Shown: positions 10,561-22,637, counted from the first letter of the stretch. The stretch: DNA of 64,000 nt from Bromus sterilis (GCA_950022295.1 OX465598.1:116853001-116917000); one strand, 5' to 3'. Notes: generated by a model from the letters alone, not told the origin. Numbers and translations are program-made.

Positions 10561-12733
10561 TACCTGCTCGTCCTCGAGTAGGTAAATGATAAAAGCATAA
10601 TTTCTGTGGTGACATGCTAACGACCATATAAGAACTTTTAAGTAAAGCAATCTAGGCATGTAATTCAATTCAAGTCATAACAGGCAAGAGTCTATATTTA
10701 GCATTGAAACAAGCAACATAAGAACATAAAGGTGCAAGAGCTCTCGTTGTCCGTGACTCGAATGTCTTCAAATGGTGTTTGCGTGCAAGAAAGGGGATAG
10801 GGATATACGAGAAAAAAGTATTTTTGTGTTGAGAACCCAATCTACTAAAGTTTCACACTTGGTCTTCTTTGGAATCTTATCTTGACTCATCCCCAGACCA
10901 CTAGCCAGGTACAAGTCAAAATGATCCACTCCTTTTCGACATTTTGAGCACTCATGAAATGGATGAGCGTAAGAAAGAAAGTTGATACTTAGGATGGCAA
11001 AGAGAGAATATGGTGGAGGAGGAAGACAAAAAGGGCGTGAAAGGCTCACATCAATGAGGACAATCATAGGCGAGAGAAAGCCAAATGGTAGATATGATGT
11101 GAGGAGTAGGGATTGCCATGCAATGGATGCACATATGAGCTAAGGTAAGCTCTCTAATGGAACTAGTGAGGGTGCATCCAACTTGCTTGCTCAAGAATAC
11201 CTTGAGCTCATTTGAGGAGGCTCATCATTGGAATATACAAGCCAAGTTCTATAGTGTGAAGGTCCCCACATAGCTATATACATAAATGATAATCTCTATG
11301 GAGTACAAGATATAAGAGGGAGTACGAGTGTGGATCTCTCAAAAGTAATAGCAGTGTGCCCCCCTTCTCTCTTTTTATTTCTTTTCTCTTTTTTCTATTT
11401 TTTGTATTTTTTGGTGGCCTCAATGGCTCTTTCTATTTCTCTCATTTGTCCTCTTTGGGATCTTTTAATTTGTCCACTTTGGGATCTTTTCCTCACTTTA
11501 GGGGCAACACTCTATATATTACAAAAAGTATAGAAGATCTTTCACACTTTACAAAAGTACTCATATCATGAAGAAAATGTAACTATCATGATGTATGCCT
11601 CTGCCAGTGTAGCAGGATATGCAATGATACTAGCGGTTCATGTAGCAATGATTAGGGCAAGGCCCATCTAGCATGCGGCTCATCGATCAAGCAAGTAGCA
11701 TGTATGCCATGAAGATCAAGTCATGAGAAGATGGATGTTGCATGGCAATATATCTCGGAAAGGCTATGGAAATGCCTTGGTAGGTAGGTATGGTGGCTGT
11801 TTTGAGGAAGGATATAAGGAGGTTTATGATGACAGATCGTATCCTGCCAAGGGTTTGGATGTACTGGCGAAGGTGGACGCCAACTCTCAGAGTGAGAAGA
11901 AAGCAATGCACAGCACAGGAGAGGCTAGAAAAATATGGGAAGGTGGAAGTGTCAACTTTCGAATACTCGCATTAGTACGAAGAACTCATGCACTTATTAT
12001 CGGTAACTCTCAATCTAATAGGGAGGTTTCACAAAGAGACAAGTACCCCGAGGAGGAGTGTATGGGGGTTTGGTTATCCTTGCGCATCCTGGACTTATGG
12101 TACGTGAGTGTACTCTAATATTCGACCCCTCAGAAGAGTAGTGAGCCATCTAGTAGCTAAAGTTCTCAACTACTTTTGTAAGTTTTGAAAATAAACAGGA
12201 TTTCCCAAAATACAATATCTATCACTAATAGGCTAAAGCTCTTGACACCAAAAGTCCAAACATTACTCAAAACAATACCTCAAAACTATTGCAAGTTACT
12301 ACTACAAAAGAATAGCAACCTCAATTACCTACTTCAAGTCAAACAACAAAACTCAATGCAACAGGCAAACTCTCTAAACAAGATAAACATGAAAAGTCAA
12401 GAGAGTTCCAGCAACAAACTAAACAAAAGCTCTTTACAAAGATAAGCATGAAAACTAAGAGCTAAACATAACAGTAGCTATGAAAAAGATAAAGAACACA
12501 CACAGCAAAGATAAGCATGAAAAATCCTATGTTGTGTTTTAGATTTCGAAAGTGGAGTGTGTTTCTCTCCCACACAAAGAAAGCTGGGTTCTAACTTGTT
12601 ATGAACAGCAAGCAAGGCTAAATAAAACTAAAAATTAAACCTAAGAGCGAGACGCTCCAAGCATAGCACATAACACATGAAGTGATAAAAATATAGTGAA
12701 ACGAGAGACGGACTGATAATTGTTGATAGATAA
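10561..12733 (-). other. Non-coding internal region of non-autonomous element
   Basis: No frame here resembles a known protein. Large parts align by eye with 59760-61830, for example the blocks around 11760-11850 and 60890-60960 (GGTAGGTATGGTGGCTGTTT). It includes a T-rich stretch at 11360-11420. Confidence 0.6.
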
Positions 12734-12812
12734 GGGGATGCACGGGGGCATCCCCAAGCTTAGACTCTTGAGTCTACTTGAATATTTCTTGGGGATGCAT
12801 GGGGGCATCCCC
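12734..12812. repeat. Pair of conserved hairpins (GGGGATGC...GCATCCCC)
   Basis: Two inverted repeats with 8-base arms occur at 12734-12755 and 12791-12812. Each has stem GGGGATGC/GCATCCCC around a short G-rich loop and each is followed by AAGCTT. The arrangement, with similar spacing, is repeated in the related element at 61830-61906. Confidence 0.8.
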
Positions 12813-13434
12813 AAGCTTGAGTGCTTGACACTCCTGAATCTTCTTTCATCATCTTCCCTCGCACACTTGAAAACTCCCTTCATACATAACTCATCCTAAT
12901 CTGATTAGCGAGGTTAGTACCCATAATAAAATATATTTTTCTCTACTGGAAATAAAGATATTCTTTAAGAGCTACTGTTTCTCAAGATTGCCAAAAAGTT
13001 TTTGCAAAGAAAAAGCAAGCTTAAGGTTTGCAAAATGAAGAAGAGGCCAAACAGGACATAATCTGTGAAAAACAGACCAGCAGTTAATAAAGAATTTTTT
13101 AGGGATACTTATGCAACTCAAATAAAAAAAACTCAGAACATACGAAAGTTACGTAATTGTATAGAGCATGTTGTGTAAAAATTTCAGCTCAAAAAGATGA
13201 ACTGGGATTTTTCTGCGATTTTTCTAGTCACGAGGACAGAATCTGTTTTCTGGACAGCATGTCACAACTTTCACTTCCCTTGTCATATGAGGCTATAAAT
13301 GGCACAAAGCTTGAAAAGTAAAGATACAATGATGTTGCTACAGTAGTGACAATCATCAAGACCACTAAAAACAGAAGAAAAACAAAAAGGAAATCCTAAA
13401 TTCGTTGCAGGCTGCCTCCCGAAAGCGCTTTCTT
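12813..13434. other. Non-coding internal region
   Basis: AT-rich sequence that aligns in part with 61907-62440 of the related element (for example TTCAGCTCAAAAAGATGAACTGG and TCTGTTTTCTGGACA). No gene seen. Confidence 0.55.
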
Positions 13435-13899
13435 TTATGCCTTTAAGCTAGGCAAAAACATTATAGAAGATGCTCTCACAAGAATAAGAATTTCGAAGCA
13501 AAAGAAAGCATCAGGAAGAAAATATGATACACATTTAAGCCTAACCCACTTCCTATGCGTAGGCATCTTGTAAGAAAATAAATCAGAGAAGCACAAAGAA
13601 ACCAGCATAGGAAGGTGGAACAAGAACAACTTTAAAACTTTCAACATAAAGAGAGGAGTTTTAGTAATATGGAAATTTCTACAACCAAACTTCCCTCTCT
13701 GAAAATAATTTTCAGTAGTATCATGAACAACATCAAGAATATAACTATCACATAAATCATGTTGTTCATGACTTACAAGCACACGTGTATAGTTTTCAAC
13801 ACGTTTTTTAGGACGATAAGATAGATGCAACCCATCACATTGAGCCTTGATAAGAGAAAATTCTTCGGAGTTGGAGATTTCAAAAGGATAATAGGGCAA
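13435..13899 (-). CDS. Conserved uncharacterised frame with hydrophobic segment, non-autonomous element
   Basis: An open frame without a clear ATG. It includes HDLCDSYILDVVHDTTENYF, RGKFGCRNFHITKTPLFMLK, then a hydrophobic stretch of about 20 residues (LKLFLFHLPMLVSLCF) and FSYKMPTHRKWVRLKC. The same series is found at 62458-62877 in the related element, in the same position and orientation, with about three quarters of residues alike over ~80 positions by eye. Known Athila-type elements carry an envelope-like frame with a membrane segment after pol, so an env-like origin is possible, but I do not recognise a family. It may be the continuation of the frame at 13926-14603 after a frameshift. 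Confidence 0.45.
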   Translation of the reverse strand: MPYYPFEISNSEEFSLIKAQCDGLHLSYRPKKRVENYTRVLVSHEQHDLCDSYILDVVHDTTENYFQRGKFGCRNFHITKTPLFMLKVLKLFLFHLPMLVSLCFSDLFSYKMPTHRKWVRLKCVSYFLPDAFFCFEILILVRASSIMFLPSLKA

Positions 13900-13925
13900 T
13901 CAAGTGTGGGTGCAACAGCAACAAT

Positions 13926-14603
13926 TTAATGCTTAACATAAGGAACTATAGCAAGTTCATCTTCGCAAGCATAATCCATATTGGCATCATGACCATCAAC
14001 AAAGAAAGTATTAAGTTCATCAGAAAGGGAAGTATCAAGTGAGTCCTCGGAATCATGGGATTCCTCATCAAAGCAATCATTAGCCTCTTCTAGGGCAGCA
14101 AACATTTTAGTTTTAAAAACCTAAATATAAGAATTGGACATATAATTCTCGAAGCAATAAGCAAGAACTGCAAAGTTTTTAGATTTGTAAATAGTATCGT
14201 GATACTTTTCAATCAAAGAAGCGATCTCATAGGCACCTTTAATAGCAACAAACTATTCAATGTTTTCAACATCAATGTAATCATAAACACCTTTAGCATA
14301 AGAAGATAAGATCTCATTTTCATTAAACTCAAATTGGAAAGGAAGGTGTTTATGATCTATATTAGAACAACAAGTAAAATCATAAATGTGGCATAGACAC
14401 TCAGCGTAGAAATAAGAAGTTTGTATTTGGTCCCATAAGTGTTTCCCTTTCTGAGATAAGCGGTGCCGCGTATAATGAGCATGCTCATCCAATGATCTTC
14501 CCTCAACCAAGTCGGTTGGGTTTTTAGGGCGAGCACAAATTGATCGAAGACGACCCAAGTGAAACATGTCCATCCTACCATATTTGGGTGGTTCCACACC
14601 CAT
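13926..14603 (-). pseudogene. Leader-proximal frame of non-autonomous element (two in-frame stops)
   Basis: It starts with ATG at 14603, about 165 bases after the primer site, so it is the first translatable frame of the element RNA. It begins MGVEPPKYGRMDMFHLGRLR and includes VEGRSLDEHAHYTRHRLSQK. A TAG at about 14253 and a second TAG about 47 codons later interrupt a frame that otherwise stays open to a TAA near 13926. The last ~75 codons are strongly acidic (Asp/Glu/Ser-rich). It is not gag, protease, RT or integrase. Product unknown. Confidence 0.5.
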
Positions 14604-14768
14604 GGTAAAGATAGCATCAGCAGGCAGACAAAGACAAAAGGTAGAAAATATTTTTTTGGTTTTTCATATAAGAATCGAAAGCAAAAGCAAAAACTGAAAG
14701 GTAAACTAACAAGACTAAAAAGAAAAGATAAAAGATAGTGTGCAACTCCCCTATCTTGAAGAGTGGAG

Positions 14769-14786
14769 TCCCCGGCAATGGCGCCA
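14769..14786 (-). promoter_or_regulatory. Primer binding site (tRNA-Asp type) of non-autonomous element
   Basis: Minus-strand TGGCGCCATTGCCGGGGA follows the 5' LTR after a 10-base spacer. It differs by one base from the site at 7840-7857, supporting kinship with the gag-bearing element. Confidence 0.85.
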
Positions 14787-14796
14787 GAAATTGCAT

Positions 14797-16484
14797 TGAT
14801 GTTACGAGAGTTTACTTCTCGCCCCTCGTTGGTTTACCCAATGTGGAAGGTGAGATGTAGCGTAGTGGCAAATTTCCCTTAGCGAAGATGCTAAGGTTGA
14901 TTGTCGAACCAATAGGACTCCAACAGATACAAGAAGGTGGCGAAGTGAACAATGGCGCCGTTCACAACTCATGGTTGCTTATTTCACCTGGACCTGCACA
15001 CACAGCAAATAACTTTGCTCCCAACGAGTACAGAGAGGTTGTCAATCCCTCCGGCCTTGTTGTTTACAAAGGATAAAAACCGCATGGGATAATAACGATA
15101 GTGATAGCAACGGAAAAGTAAATAAAGCAGTAAATTGATAGCGGGTGTAAACAGTATTGGAAATATGGACCGGGGTCCTATGATGTTCACTAGTGATGTC
15201 TCTCTCCCAAAAGACGATAAAATAGCCATGTGAGGTAAACAAATTACAGCTGGGCAATTGACAGTATTATGTGCGCAAACCAGTGCTAATTATGCTACAA
15301 AGAAAGGAAGAGGCTCAAAAGCTTGGGCGGTACGCCAAATCAAGTACACTGAAATCCATCTGCATCTACCAGTAATCATCCACCTTGAGATATCTATCCA
15401 GAACATCTCGTTGGTATTAAGTTGCGAATCCCACCCAAAGTGTAAACTCAAAGCAACGGACAACTGCATTAAAGAACTTTGCGTAAAGTAAACAATCCTT
15501 TCACCCGCAAGTACAAGCATTGTTGTTTTCTCCCTTGTGGCAACAACACATCCCCTAGACTCATGTTTCTGTCACTCAAGCTAGTCATCAGGGGGCATGA
15601 ACCCACAATCATGCATAACGCTCCCTCTTGGAGTCACTACCTACTACTTGGCCAAAGCAATAAACAGCAACGGAGAACATGCAAGAATTACTCTAGAACA
15701 TAAATATAAAAGAGGATAATCAAATATATTACTCAAACACAATCTGAACATAATCTCATAATCCATCGGATCCCAGCAAACTCAGCATAGCAACAGCAGA
15801 AATATTACATATGTGCCTCGATCTTGTAGGGCAGCTCACGAGGTCTAATCCATGAAGAACAAAGAGGGGAGGAGAACATCACATAGCTAGTGATCATAGA
15901 CCCATGGTCCAAGGTGGACTACTCACGGTTCATCCGGGAAGCATCCATGGTGGTGGAGAAGCTCCCGGAGGTGGTTCCTCCCTCCGGCAGGGTGCCGGGA
16001 AGAGGTCTTCTGGTGCTCCCGATCTTGGAAGAGCGGCAGCGGAGGAACAGAGGAGAGATCGCGAAAAAGGGTTCCCGTCACGGGGGTTTCACGTCACGAG
16101 GAATATATAGGCGAAGGGGGCAGCCAGGGGGGCCACCAGAGGTCCAGGCGGCCCCCTGGCGCGGCCCCACCCTAGGGCGCGCCGGGAGGGCGCCTGAGTC
16201 CCTGGTGGGTCCCCTCTGCCCCCCCCCCCCCCTCGGTGTTTCTTGAAGCTTCCGAATCGATGATTTTTTATTGGATTTTTCCCGAATTTTTGGAGCACTT
16301 TTAATATGGGGGAAACCTGAAATAGAAAAACATCAGAAAACAGGAACTGGCACTGGGGTGCACTGAGTTAATAGGTTAGTCCAAATATGATCAAAAGTGT
16401 AAGGAAGTTCATCAATATCATAGCAATATCACACAAAAGAGACATGGAGCAAGCAGAAATTATAGATACGTTTTGGACGTATCA
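14797..16484 (-). repeat. 5' LTR of non-autonomous element
   Basis: A 1,688-bp LTR nearly identical to 8870-10544 in layout. It lies next to the primer binding site at its lower end. GC-rich sequence at about 15900-16230 gives several meaningless frames on both strands. Confidence 0.85.
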
Positions 16485-17122
16485 GCAGCTCACGAGATCT
16501 AAACCATGAAGAATAAAGAGGGGAGGAGAACATCACATAGCTACTGATCACGGACCCATGGTCCAAAGGAAACTACTCACGGTACATCCGGGAAGCATCC
16601 ATGGTGAAGGGGAAGCTCTCGGAGGTCGATCCTCCCTCCGGCAGGGTGCCGGGAAGAAGTCTGTTGGCGCTCCCGATCTTGGAAGCGCGGCGGCGGCGGC
16701 GGAACAGAGGCGAGACCGCGAAAAGGGGTTCTCTTCTCGGAAGTTTCACGTCACGGGGAATATATAGGCGAAGGGTGGGCAGCCAGGGGTCCAGGTGCCC
16801 CCTTGCGCGGCCAAGCCCTAGGCCGCGCCAGGTGGCCTCCTGGGCACCAAGTGGTGGACCACCGGCCCTCCTTTGGGGTTCTGGAGGCTTCTGATGCGCT
16901 GATTTTTTATCCGAATTTTCCCGAATTTTTGGAGCACTTTTAATATGGGGGAAATCTAGAACAAAAAAATAGATGAAAACAGAAACTAGAACTGGGTGCA
17001 CTGAGTTAATAGGTTAGTCCAAATATGATCAAAAGTGTATGAAAGTGTATCTAGACCATAGCAATATCACACAAAACATGCATGGAGCAAGCAGAAATTA
17101 TCGATATGTTTGGGACGTATCA
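16485..17122 (-). mobile_element. 5' LTR of gag-bearing element, part 2 (promoter-proximal half)
   Basis: The LTR interrupted at 8869 resumes here (GCAGCTCACGAGATC...) and ends at GGGACGTATCA, 17122. Together the two parts form a LTR of about 1.64 kb, close to the 1.68 kb of its relatives. This confirms that the 7.6-kb element inserted into it. Confidence 0.8.
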
Positions 17123-17425
17123 CGTGCCCGCCAAGAGTAGCTAAATTAGGCAATCACCCTTGTAAACCTAGATGGACTCCTTGAGACCCAGCCTATTAGC
17201 TCCACCCTCGACGAGAGCACTCTTGGCGAGACCTCCGCTGTAATCGCCACCACCATATAATACAACAAGAGCAGGAAGTAGGGGTTTTACCGGTCGAGGG
17301 CCCTGAACCTGGGTAAATCCCTGTCTCCTGTTAGCCGACGAGCATCGCCAACCTACACCTCTCTATACGATCTAAACCCAGGGTTCCTTACCATGGGATT
17401 TGCGGAGGCTGGTCCTCGTCAATTA
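17123..17425 (+). repeat. LTR-like fragment, copy 2 (related to 6868-7006)
   Basis: Sequence with GTAATCGCCACCACCATATAATACAA and CCATGGGATTTGC shares its second half with 6868-7006. It looks like the terminal part of an old LTR in plus orientation. No coding content. Confidence 0.5.
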
Positions 17426-17522
17426 CATTGTGACATAACTGAAATAGTACATGATAATATTCAACTACATTACAACCGCGTACATGATTTAAAGAATTAC
17501 ATTATTACAATCACATACATAA

Positions 17523-18330
17523 TCATTCGTCTCCAAACTTTTGCCAAATGTACTTAATTACATCATCTTGGAACTGAGAGTGAAATGCTTTATTTGTAAT
17601 TCGTTGATTCATTTGAATAAACACACTTAGTTGTTCCGCAGGAGCACGAGATGGGATGACCTTTACTCCCATAGAGTCGTAGTTGTAGTCTTGTGAACCG
17701 TTGTTTCGCTCATCTTCGACTATCATATTGTGCATTATGTTGCAAGCTTTCATGGTATCACAGTTTCTTTATGTTCCCAACCTTTTGTTGGTGCTAGGAC
17801 AATGGAAAAACGGGATTACATAACTCCAAATGATCTCACCATATCCTTTCTGGTTCGCTCATGCCTTCTAGTGAAATGTTTATTCTTTCTGCCTTCTAGA
17901 GCTAGTACAATCTTCATAAATGTTGCATGTGGCGGATATTACATTTGCAAGGTCATACCCCATCATTTAAGGATGACCATTGATGGGATAATTCACTTTT
18001 GGATCTTCACCTTCTGTTAGTTTTGTAAACATAGGTGAACACTGAAGAACATTTATCTCTTTGGGAGACCCAGGTAAAAGAGAGAATGCATGCTAAATCG
18101 AAAGATCCTTTGAAGCAATTACCTTCAAAATCATTGTGGGCTTATTCACATGACCTTTAAAGATGCCATGCCATTTTTAGGACAATTTTCCAAGTCTAAT
18201 GCATCCAATCTATACACCCTACATACTAGGAAAACCTCTTTGCTTCCCTATTGCAAGTAATCTAACAATATCTTCTTCATTGGGAGATACCAGATACTGA
18301 TCCCCAAAGACTTCACAAATAGTCATGACA
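17523..18330 (-). pseudogene. PIF/Harbinger transposase, decayed
   Basis: Minus-strand translation in shifting frames gives the landmarks of plant PIF/Harbinger transposases in order. Near 18330-18240 is YLVSPNEEDIVRLLAIGKQR and GFPSM; near 18170 is FKGHVN; near 17960-17800 are MGYDLANV, HATFMKIVLALEGRK and HFTRRHERTRKDMVRSFGVM; and at 17753-17523 is KACNIMHNMIVEDERNN followed by a C-terminal tail. Stops and frameshifts separate these blocks, so no protein can be made. The family carries a DDE (DDE_Tnp_4) nuclease and normally inserts at 3-bp targets. Element ends were not located; a solo LTR at 18842 inserted near its 5' side. Confidence 0.8.
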
Positions 18331-18841
18331 TTTTTTTTTGCAATATGTTAGATTGTAGATTCCGCAAATCGATAATATTCATCCGCGTCATCAGCCGCAT
18401 AACCGTAAGTTAGTAGTCGCATTTACACAGTCATCTTTTGCAGATGATGCAACCGGAGAGCTCTAGTAGATTTTTTTTTACTTAAAATAACTATCATAAT
18501 CAAGTGAATGCTGCAATAATTAGTTCACCATCATCTGATGAAAACAACGAGGATGAATTCACGAGCATAGCCAAAATGAATCATATTTCACTCATTATGT
18601 TGTGGGAGAGGAGACATGGGGATTCAGAAGAGATATGGGTAAAGCACAAGATGGAATGCTTTGAGAGAGGTGAGAGGGGTGTTATATATTTTATGGAATA
18701 TATTCGTTGGAAAGGTAACCGTTTTAAAAGATCCGTTGAAAAATAGCCATTGGAAAATAGTCGTTGAAAATATAGCAGTTTGAAAAGTATATATCTTTGA
18801 CAATCTAAACATAATAATATTCCACAAAACAAACCAAATAA
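18331..18841. other. AT-rich 5' flank of Harbinger remnant
   Basis: It contains repeated short words of the type CCGTTGGAAAATAG(T/C)CGTTG near 18700-18775, common in grass Harbinger elements. No intact gene is visible. Confidence 0.4.
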
Positions 18842-21800
18842 TGTCACAACCCCAAGTTAGGTATGTGCTAGGGTTAGCTTAGTCCTTTGCATCATGTGAA
18901 AATTTTCAAAAAGAAAATCAAAATTGGCGAAAAGAAAAGCCCTAGAGAATTTAATTTAAATGGTCCGATAAAAATCTTTTTCCAAAAATCATTTGAACAT
19001 TTGGAAAATTCCTATAAATGATGTTGATCATTAAAAAACTGGTTTGGGTTCATTTCCATGCCAATGGATTTCTCTAAAATTCAAAAGGTTCTTTGGAAAT
19101 TAAATAAACCCCTAATTGCTTTGAAATTCAAATTAATTGAATTTCAAAAATTCCCAAAAGTTATAAGTGGATAGCTATATGTCTTGTAAGTCCACATAAA
19201 ATATTTGTGCATTTACAAAAATGCTTTGCTATTTTTTTCAAAGCAAAACAAAGAACAGAAAAATAAAAACAGAAGAAAGCAGAGAAGAAAAAGAAAAAGA
19301 AAACCCAGCACAAACCTACAGGCCTCGGGCCCAACTTATCCCCCCACGGCCCAAGCCCACCCAACATCTTGTCGTCCTCCCCGCCGCGTCGACAAGCTGC
19401 TCGGTGGCGAGCATGCCGACGCCGGCGAGGGCCACGTCCCCCTAGGCCTCCCCCTGGCTCCTTCTTGCGCCACGGCGACGCCCAGGACGTTCCGCACCTT
19501 TTCCCCCTCTCGCCGCTCCCCATCCCTGCCTCCCCTCGACGAATTCGTTGCCACCAGTAGCTCGCCGGAGAGCGTCGTCGTGCTTCTACGAGGCCACCGG
19601 CCACCGTTCGTCGCGCCAAGTTGTCCAGAGGGATCACCTCAGTCTTCTTCACCGCCTAGCGCATCCAATCGACGCCGAGAGCCCCGGTAGACGCCGCCAG
19701 ATTCACCTCCTCGCCGCCGGCCGCCGTGGTCCAAGACGACGATTCCGCCGCAGATGCAGCTCCTCCGGCCTCGTAGACCCCTCCGATAGCTCCGGGGTGA
19801 GCCCCTCTTTCTTTTTCCACATCCCTCGCCTCTCCCCGTGGTCGGAATCGTCACCTTTCCATGGTCAGTGGCTCCGGCCGCCGCGGAGCTTGACACCGGC
19901 GAGGCTCCGGTGCTCCCCAGCCTTCCCCGTGGGCACGAGGTGGTGCGCGCGAGCATGAGGAGCACACTCGTGCCCTCGTCTTGGCCAGCCGTGCCCTGCG
20001 CCGCCGTGCCCGTGTGCGCCGCCGTCTCGGGTGGCCACCGGCGTGCCAACGTGGCACGGTTAGCTTAAGCTAACCCCCACCCTAAACAGCCTATGACAGG
20101 TGGGGCCCTTCCCCTAATAACCCCCCCTGTTTATTTTAAACAGGGATTAATTCCACTGAGGCTGACAGGCCTGGCCCACATGTCAGCACCCCACCCCCCC
20201 ACGTCATGCTGATGCCAGCATGACGCAATAAGTCCTTTTCTTTTTAAAATGAAATCCAGAAATTGCAGAAAATACAATAAACTTTGAAAAATCATAGAAA
20301 ATTCATACAAACTCCAAATTAAACAAATTATATATGAAAAATTATCACAAAAATGCAAGGATTATGAATATGCAATTTGTTTTTATGTTTGACCATTTTA
20401 AAATGGGTGAACAGTAGCAAACATGCATATGGCATAATTTGAATTTGAATTTGAAGTTTGAATTTGCATTCCAAATGCAATACACTTCAATTAAGATGAA
20501 TTTACCACAAACCAGTAGCATTCACATCATGAACAACTATATCATGTGCTTGTGCATTCTATTTCAATGTTGCCCCCCCCCTTTGTTGATGATTGTTCCG
20601 GTAACAGACTTTCCGAGACGGTGATCACCCCCGAAGAAGAAGAAGTCCGTTAAACCCGTGTATCGTCAGCAAGGCAAGCAAACCCCATTGATCATGTATA
20701 TAAAAACCCATTTCCCTTTCAGTCTCGCTTATGCATTGATTAGGATGATCACCTTGTTATCGATTCTACCGCATAGTTGAACCATATCCGATGCATGACC
20801 TATCATCTTGTCACAGTAGTAAGCAAACCACAATCCTAGCTGACATAGGAGTTGATTGATATCATGAGGCCCCTGCAACTGTTATAGCTTATTGCATGCT
20901 TAGTGTTACAATGAGGTTACTTTTGATGTGAGTCGGGATGATAGTGAACATGGTGTTGATGAAGGTGAAACTGTGTTGGTGAGTCCACCCTAATACAAGG
21001 TGAACGATGAGAAGCTGTGTAGGAGTACACAGTGGGTTGTGTCGTTGAACACCGCCTTAAGCCTGAGTTCTTGTATGGTAATCCAAGACAAAGAGTACAA
21101 CCACACATTGGGCTCACTGACCCCTCTCGGCCTAGTACCTTAATCCGTGTTGACGTCCAGGAGTCACATTAGTTCGGGTTTTCCATTTGGAATATGCATA
21201 GAAAAAGAATGGATGAAAGGTTGCATCATATAGATATGTGGGTGGATCTGTGAGACAGTGAAACCATCTTCTCGGATGGCGTCTCGGTTGCCTACATTGT
21301 CTAAGTCCGTATAGTTGATCCGTCCGGGCTCTCGAGCGGGATCTACCTCAGATAGTCGACTCCTGGAATATACCGGTTGTGAGCGAAGTGTCGTGGTGAA
21401 CATCCTCGCCGGCACCCCTTGAATGGTGACGAGACCTGGCGGTAACTGATGGTCATGAGTGTGTAGTTTACACCCATGCAGGGTTAACAAAACTATTCAA
21501 ATAGCCGCGTCCACGGTCATGGACTACTTGGAACCTGTACCTGATTATTAGACAACTTGAATGGATACTCTAAAACTCGCAAGATAAGTGTGAGTGCTAT
21601 GGCATGCTTCCTCGTGGGGAAGTCGAGGAAGTACCCATAGTGGTGTATCGGTTGGAGACTTGGTAGTGTACTCGTGTATGCTTCTTACCTAAAGTCTGGT
21701 ACTCGTAGTACAGGACTAGCCAAGTCAAAGCTGGCACTTCTTCATGTTGAAACCCCACCTCCCTTTACCTTGGAACTTGAGCATGAGTAGTATAGTTCTG

Positions 21801-22632
21801 ATGTAAGTCTTGCTGAGTACGACTTTGCACTCACGTTTGCTTATTCTATGTTTTAGATGGAAACCCAGACCCCAAAGGAGACACCTTCCTGAAGCTCGAC
21901 GTTGACTAAGCTAGTATAGTTCCAGATAGCAATCTGGTCCCTCGTGGAAGGGCATGTATGTTGAACAAGGCTTCTCTAAGCCATTTGTTAAACTTGTCTA
22001 TACTTAGACCTAATTTGCTTCCGTTGTTTGATGTAATGATGGATCATAGTTATATGATATTTGTGTACTCTATGTGTAATTCAATAAAGATATACTTTGT
22101 AGAGTTCATGCAATGTGTACCTGCTATTTACACTGGACATGTATGCTGCGTGTATGATTATAACATGCATGTCTTAGTGTGGGGTTCGATAGCTTAGTTG
22201 TGTTCTTGCCGGCGGTCTTTTATACACCAAGTGGCCCTTAGATGTGCGCAGCTTGGGGCATCGCGATGCGATTTCTCGTGACTCTGTCACGTGGCACACT
22301 TTGTTGTATGATTGATCCCGCCCGAGACCCCGACTAAGTGATCGGGCTGGAGTCTGTTTATGTAAGTGTTATAATTGAATCGATAATATGGTTGAGGCGA
22401 CTTGTCTATGAGTATGGGATTTCACCACCCATAATCATTTAGACTTTTGAGCGGGCGATGAGGACCCATCTCAGTTGATCATTCGGCCTCGATGGGATGT
22501 CCCTCACGTACGATGCTTTCCGAGAGTGTTATGTTCTTGGCCTTGTCTGCTTAGACAAGTGGGTACGACTCTCGGCTCTCCATATGATTGAGTTGTGACT
22601 GGAATTACATACGCATATTCTGGGTCCCGACA
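18842..22632 (+). mobile_element. Solo LTR, 3.8 kb
   Basis: It starts TGTCACAACCCCAAG and ends GGGTCCCGACA. The 5-bp target duplication AATAA is perfect (18837-18841 and 22633-22637), and no internal region or second LTR is present, so this is a solo LTR left by recombination. The GC-rich part at 19300-20070 yields long but meaningless frames on both strands. Strand is arbitrary; family not assigned. Confidence 0.8.
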
Positions 22633-22637
22633 AATAA

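Larger units (their letters stand above)
8870..16484 (-). mobile_element. Complete non-autonomous gypsy-type LTR element inserted in a related LTR
   Basis: A 7,615-bp element on the minus strand. Its 5' LTR is 14797-16484 and its 3' LTR 8870-10544. Both begin (minus strand) with TGATACGTCCAAAACGTATC and end with GTAACATCA. The internal region of about 4.25 kb has a primer site and a polypurine tract but no reverse transcriptase, protease or integrase, so it must rely on enzymes from another element. It lies inside the 5' LTR of the gag-bearing element. The target duplication is GCAAC (8865-8869) versus GCAGC (16485-16489), with one mismatch. By eye, the first ~370 bases of the two LTRs differ at roughly 4-5% of positions. 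Confidence 0.85.

Noticed and set aside
8870..16484. Intact autonomous retrotransposon
   Set aside because: The internal region has no protease, RT, RNase H or integrase motif in any frame.
19161..20068. Several 130-160-residue frames on both strands
   Set aside because: They overlap each other in the GC-rich part of a solo LTR and have no protein-like motifs.
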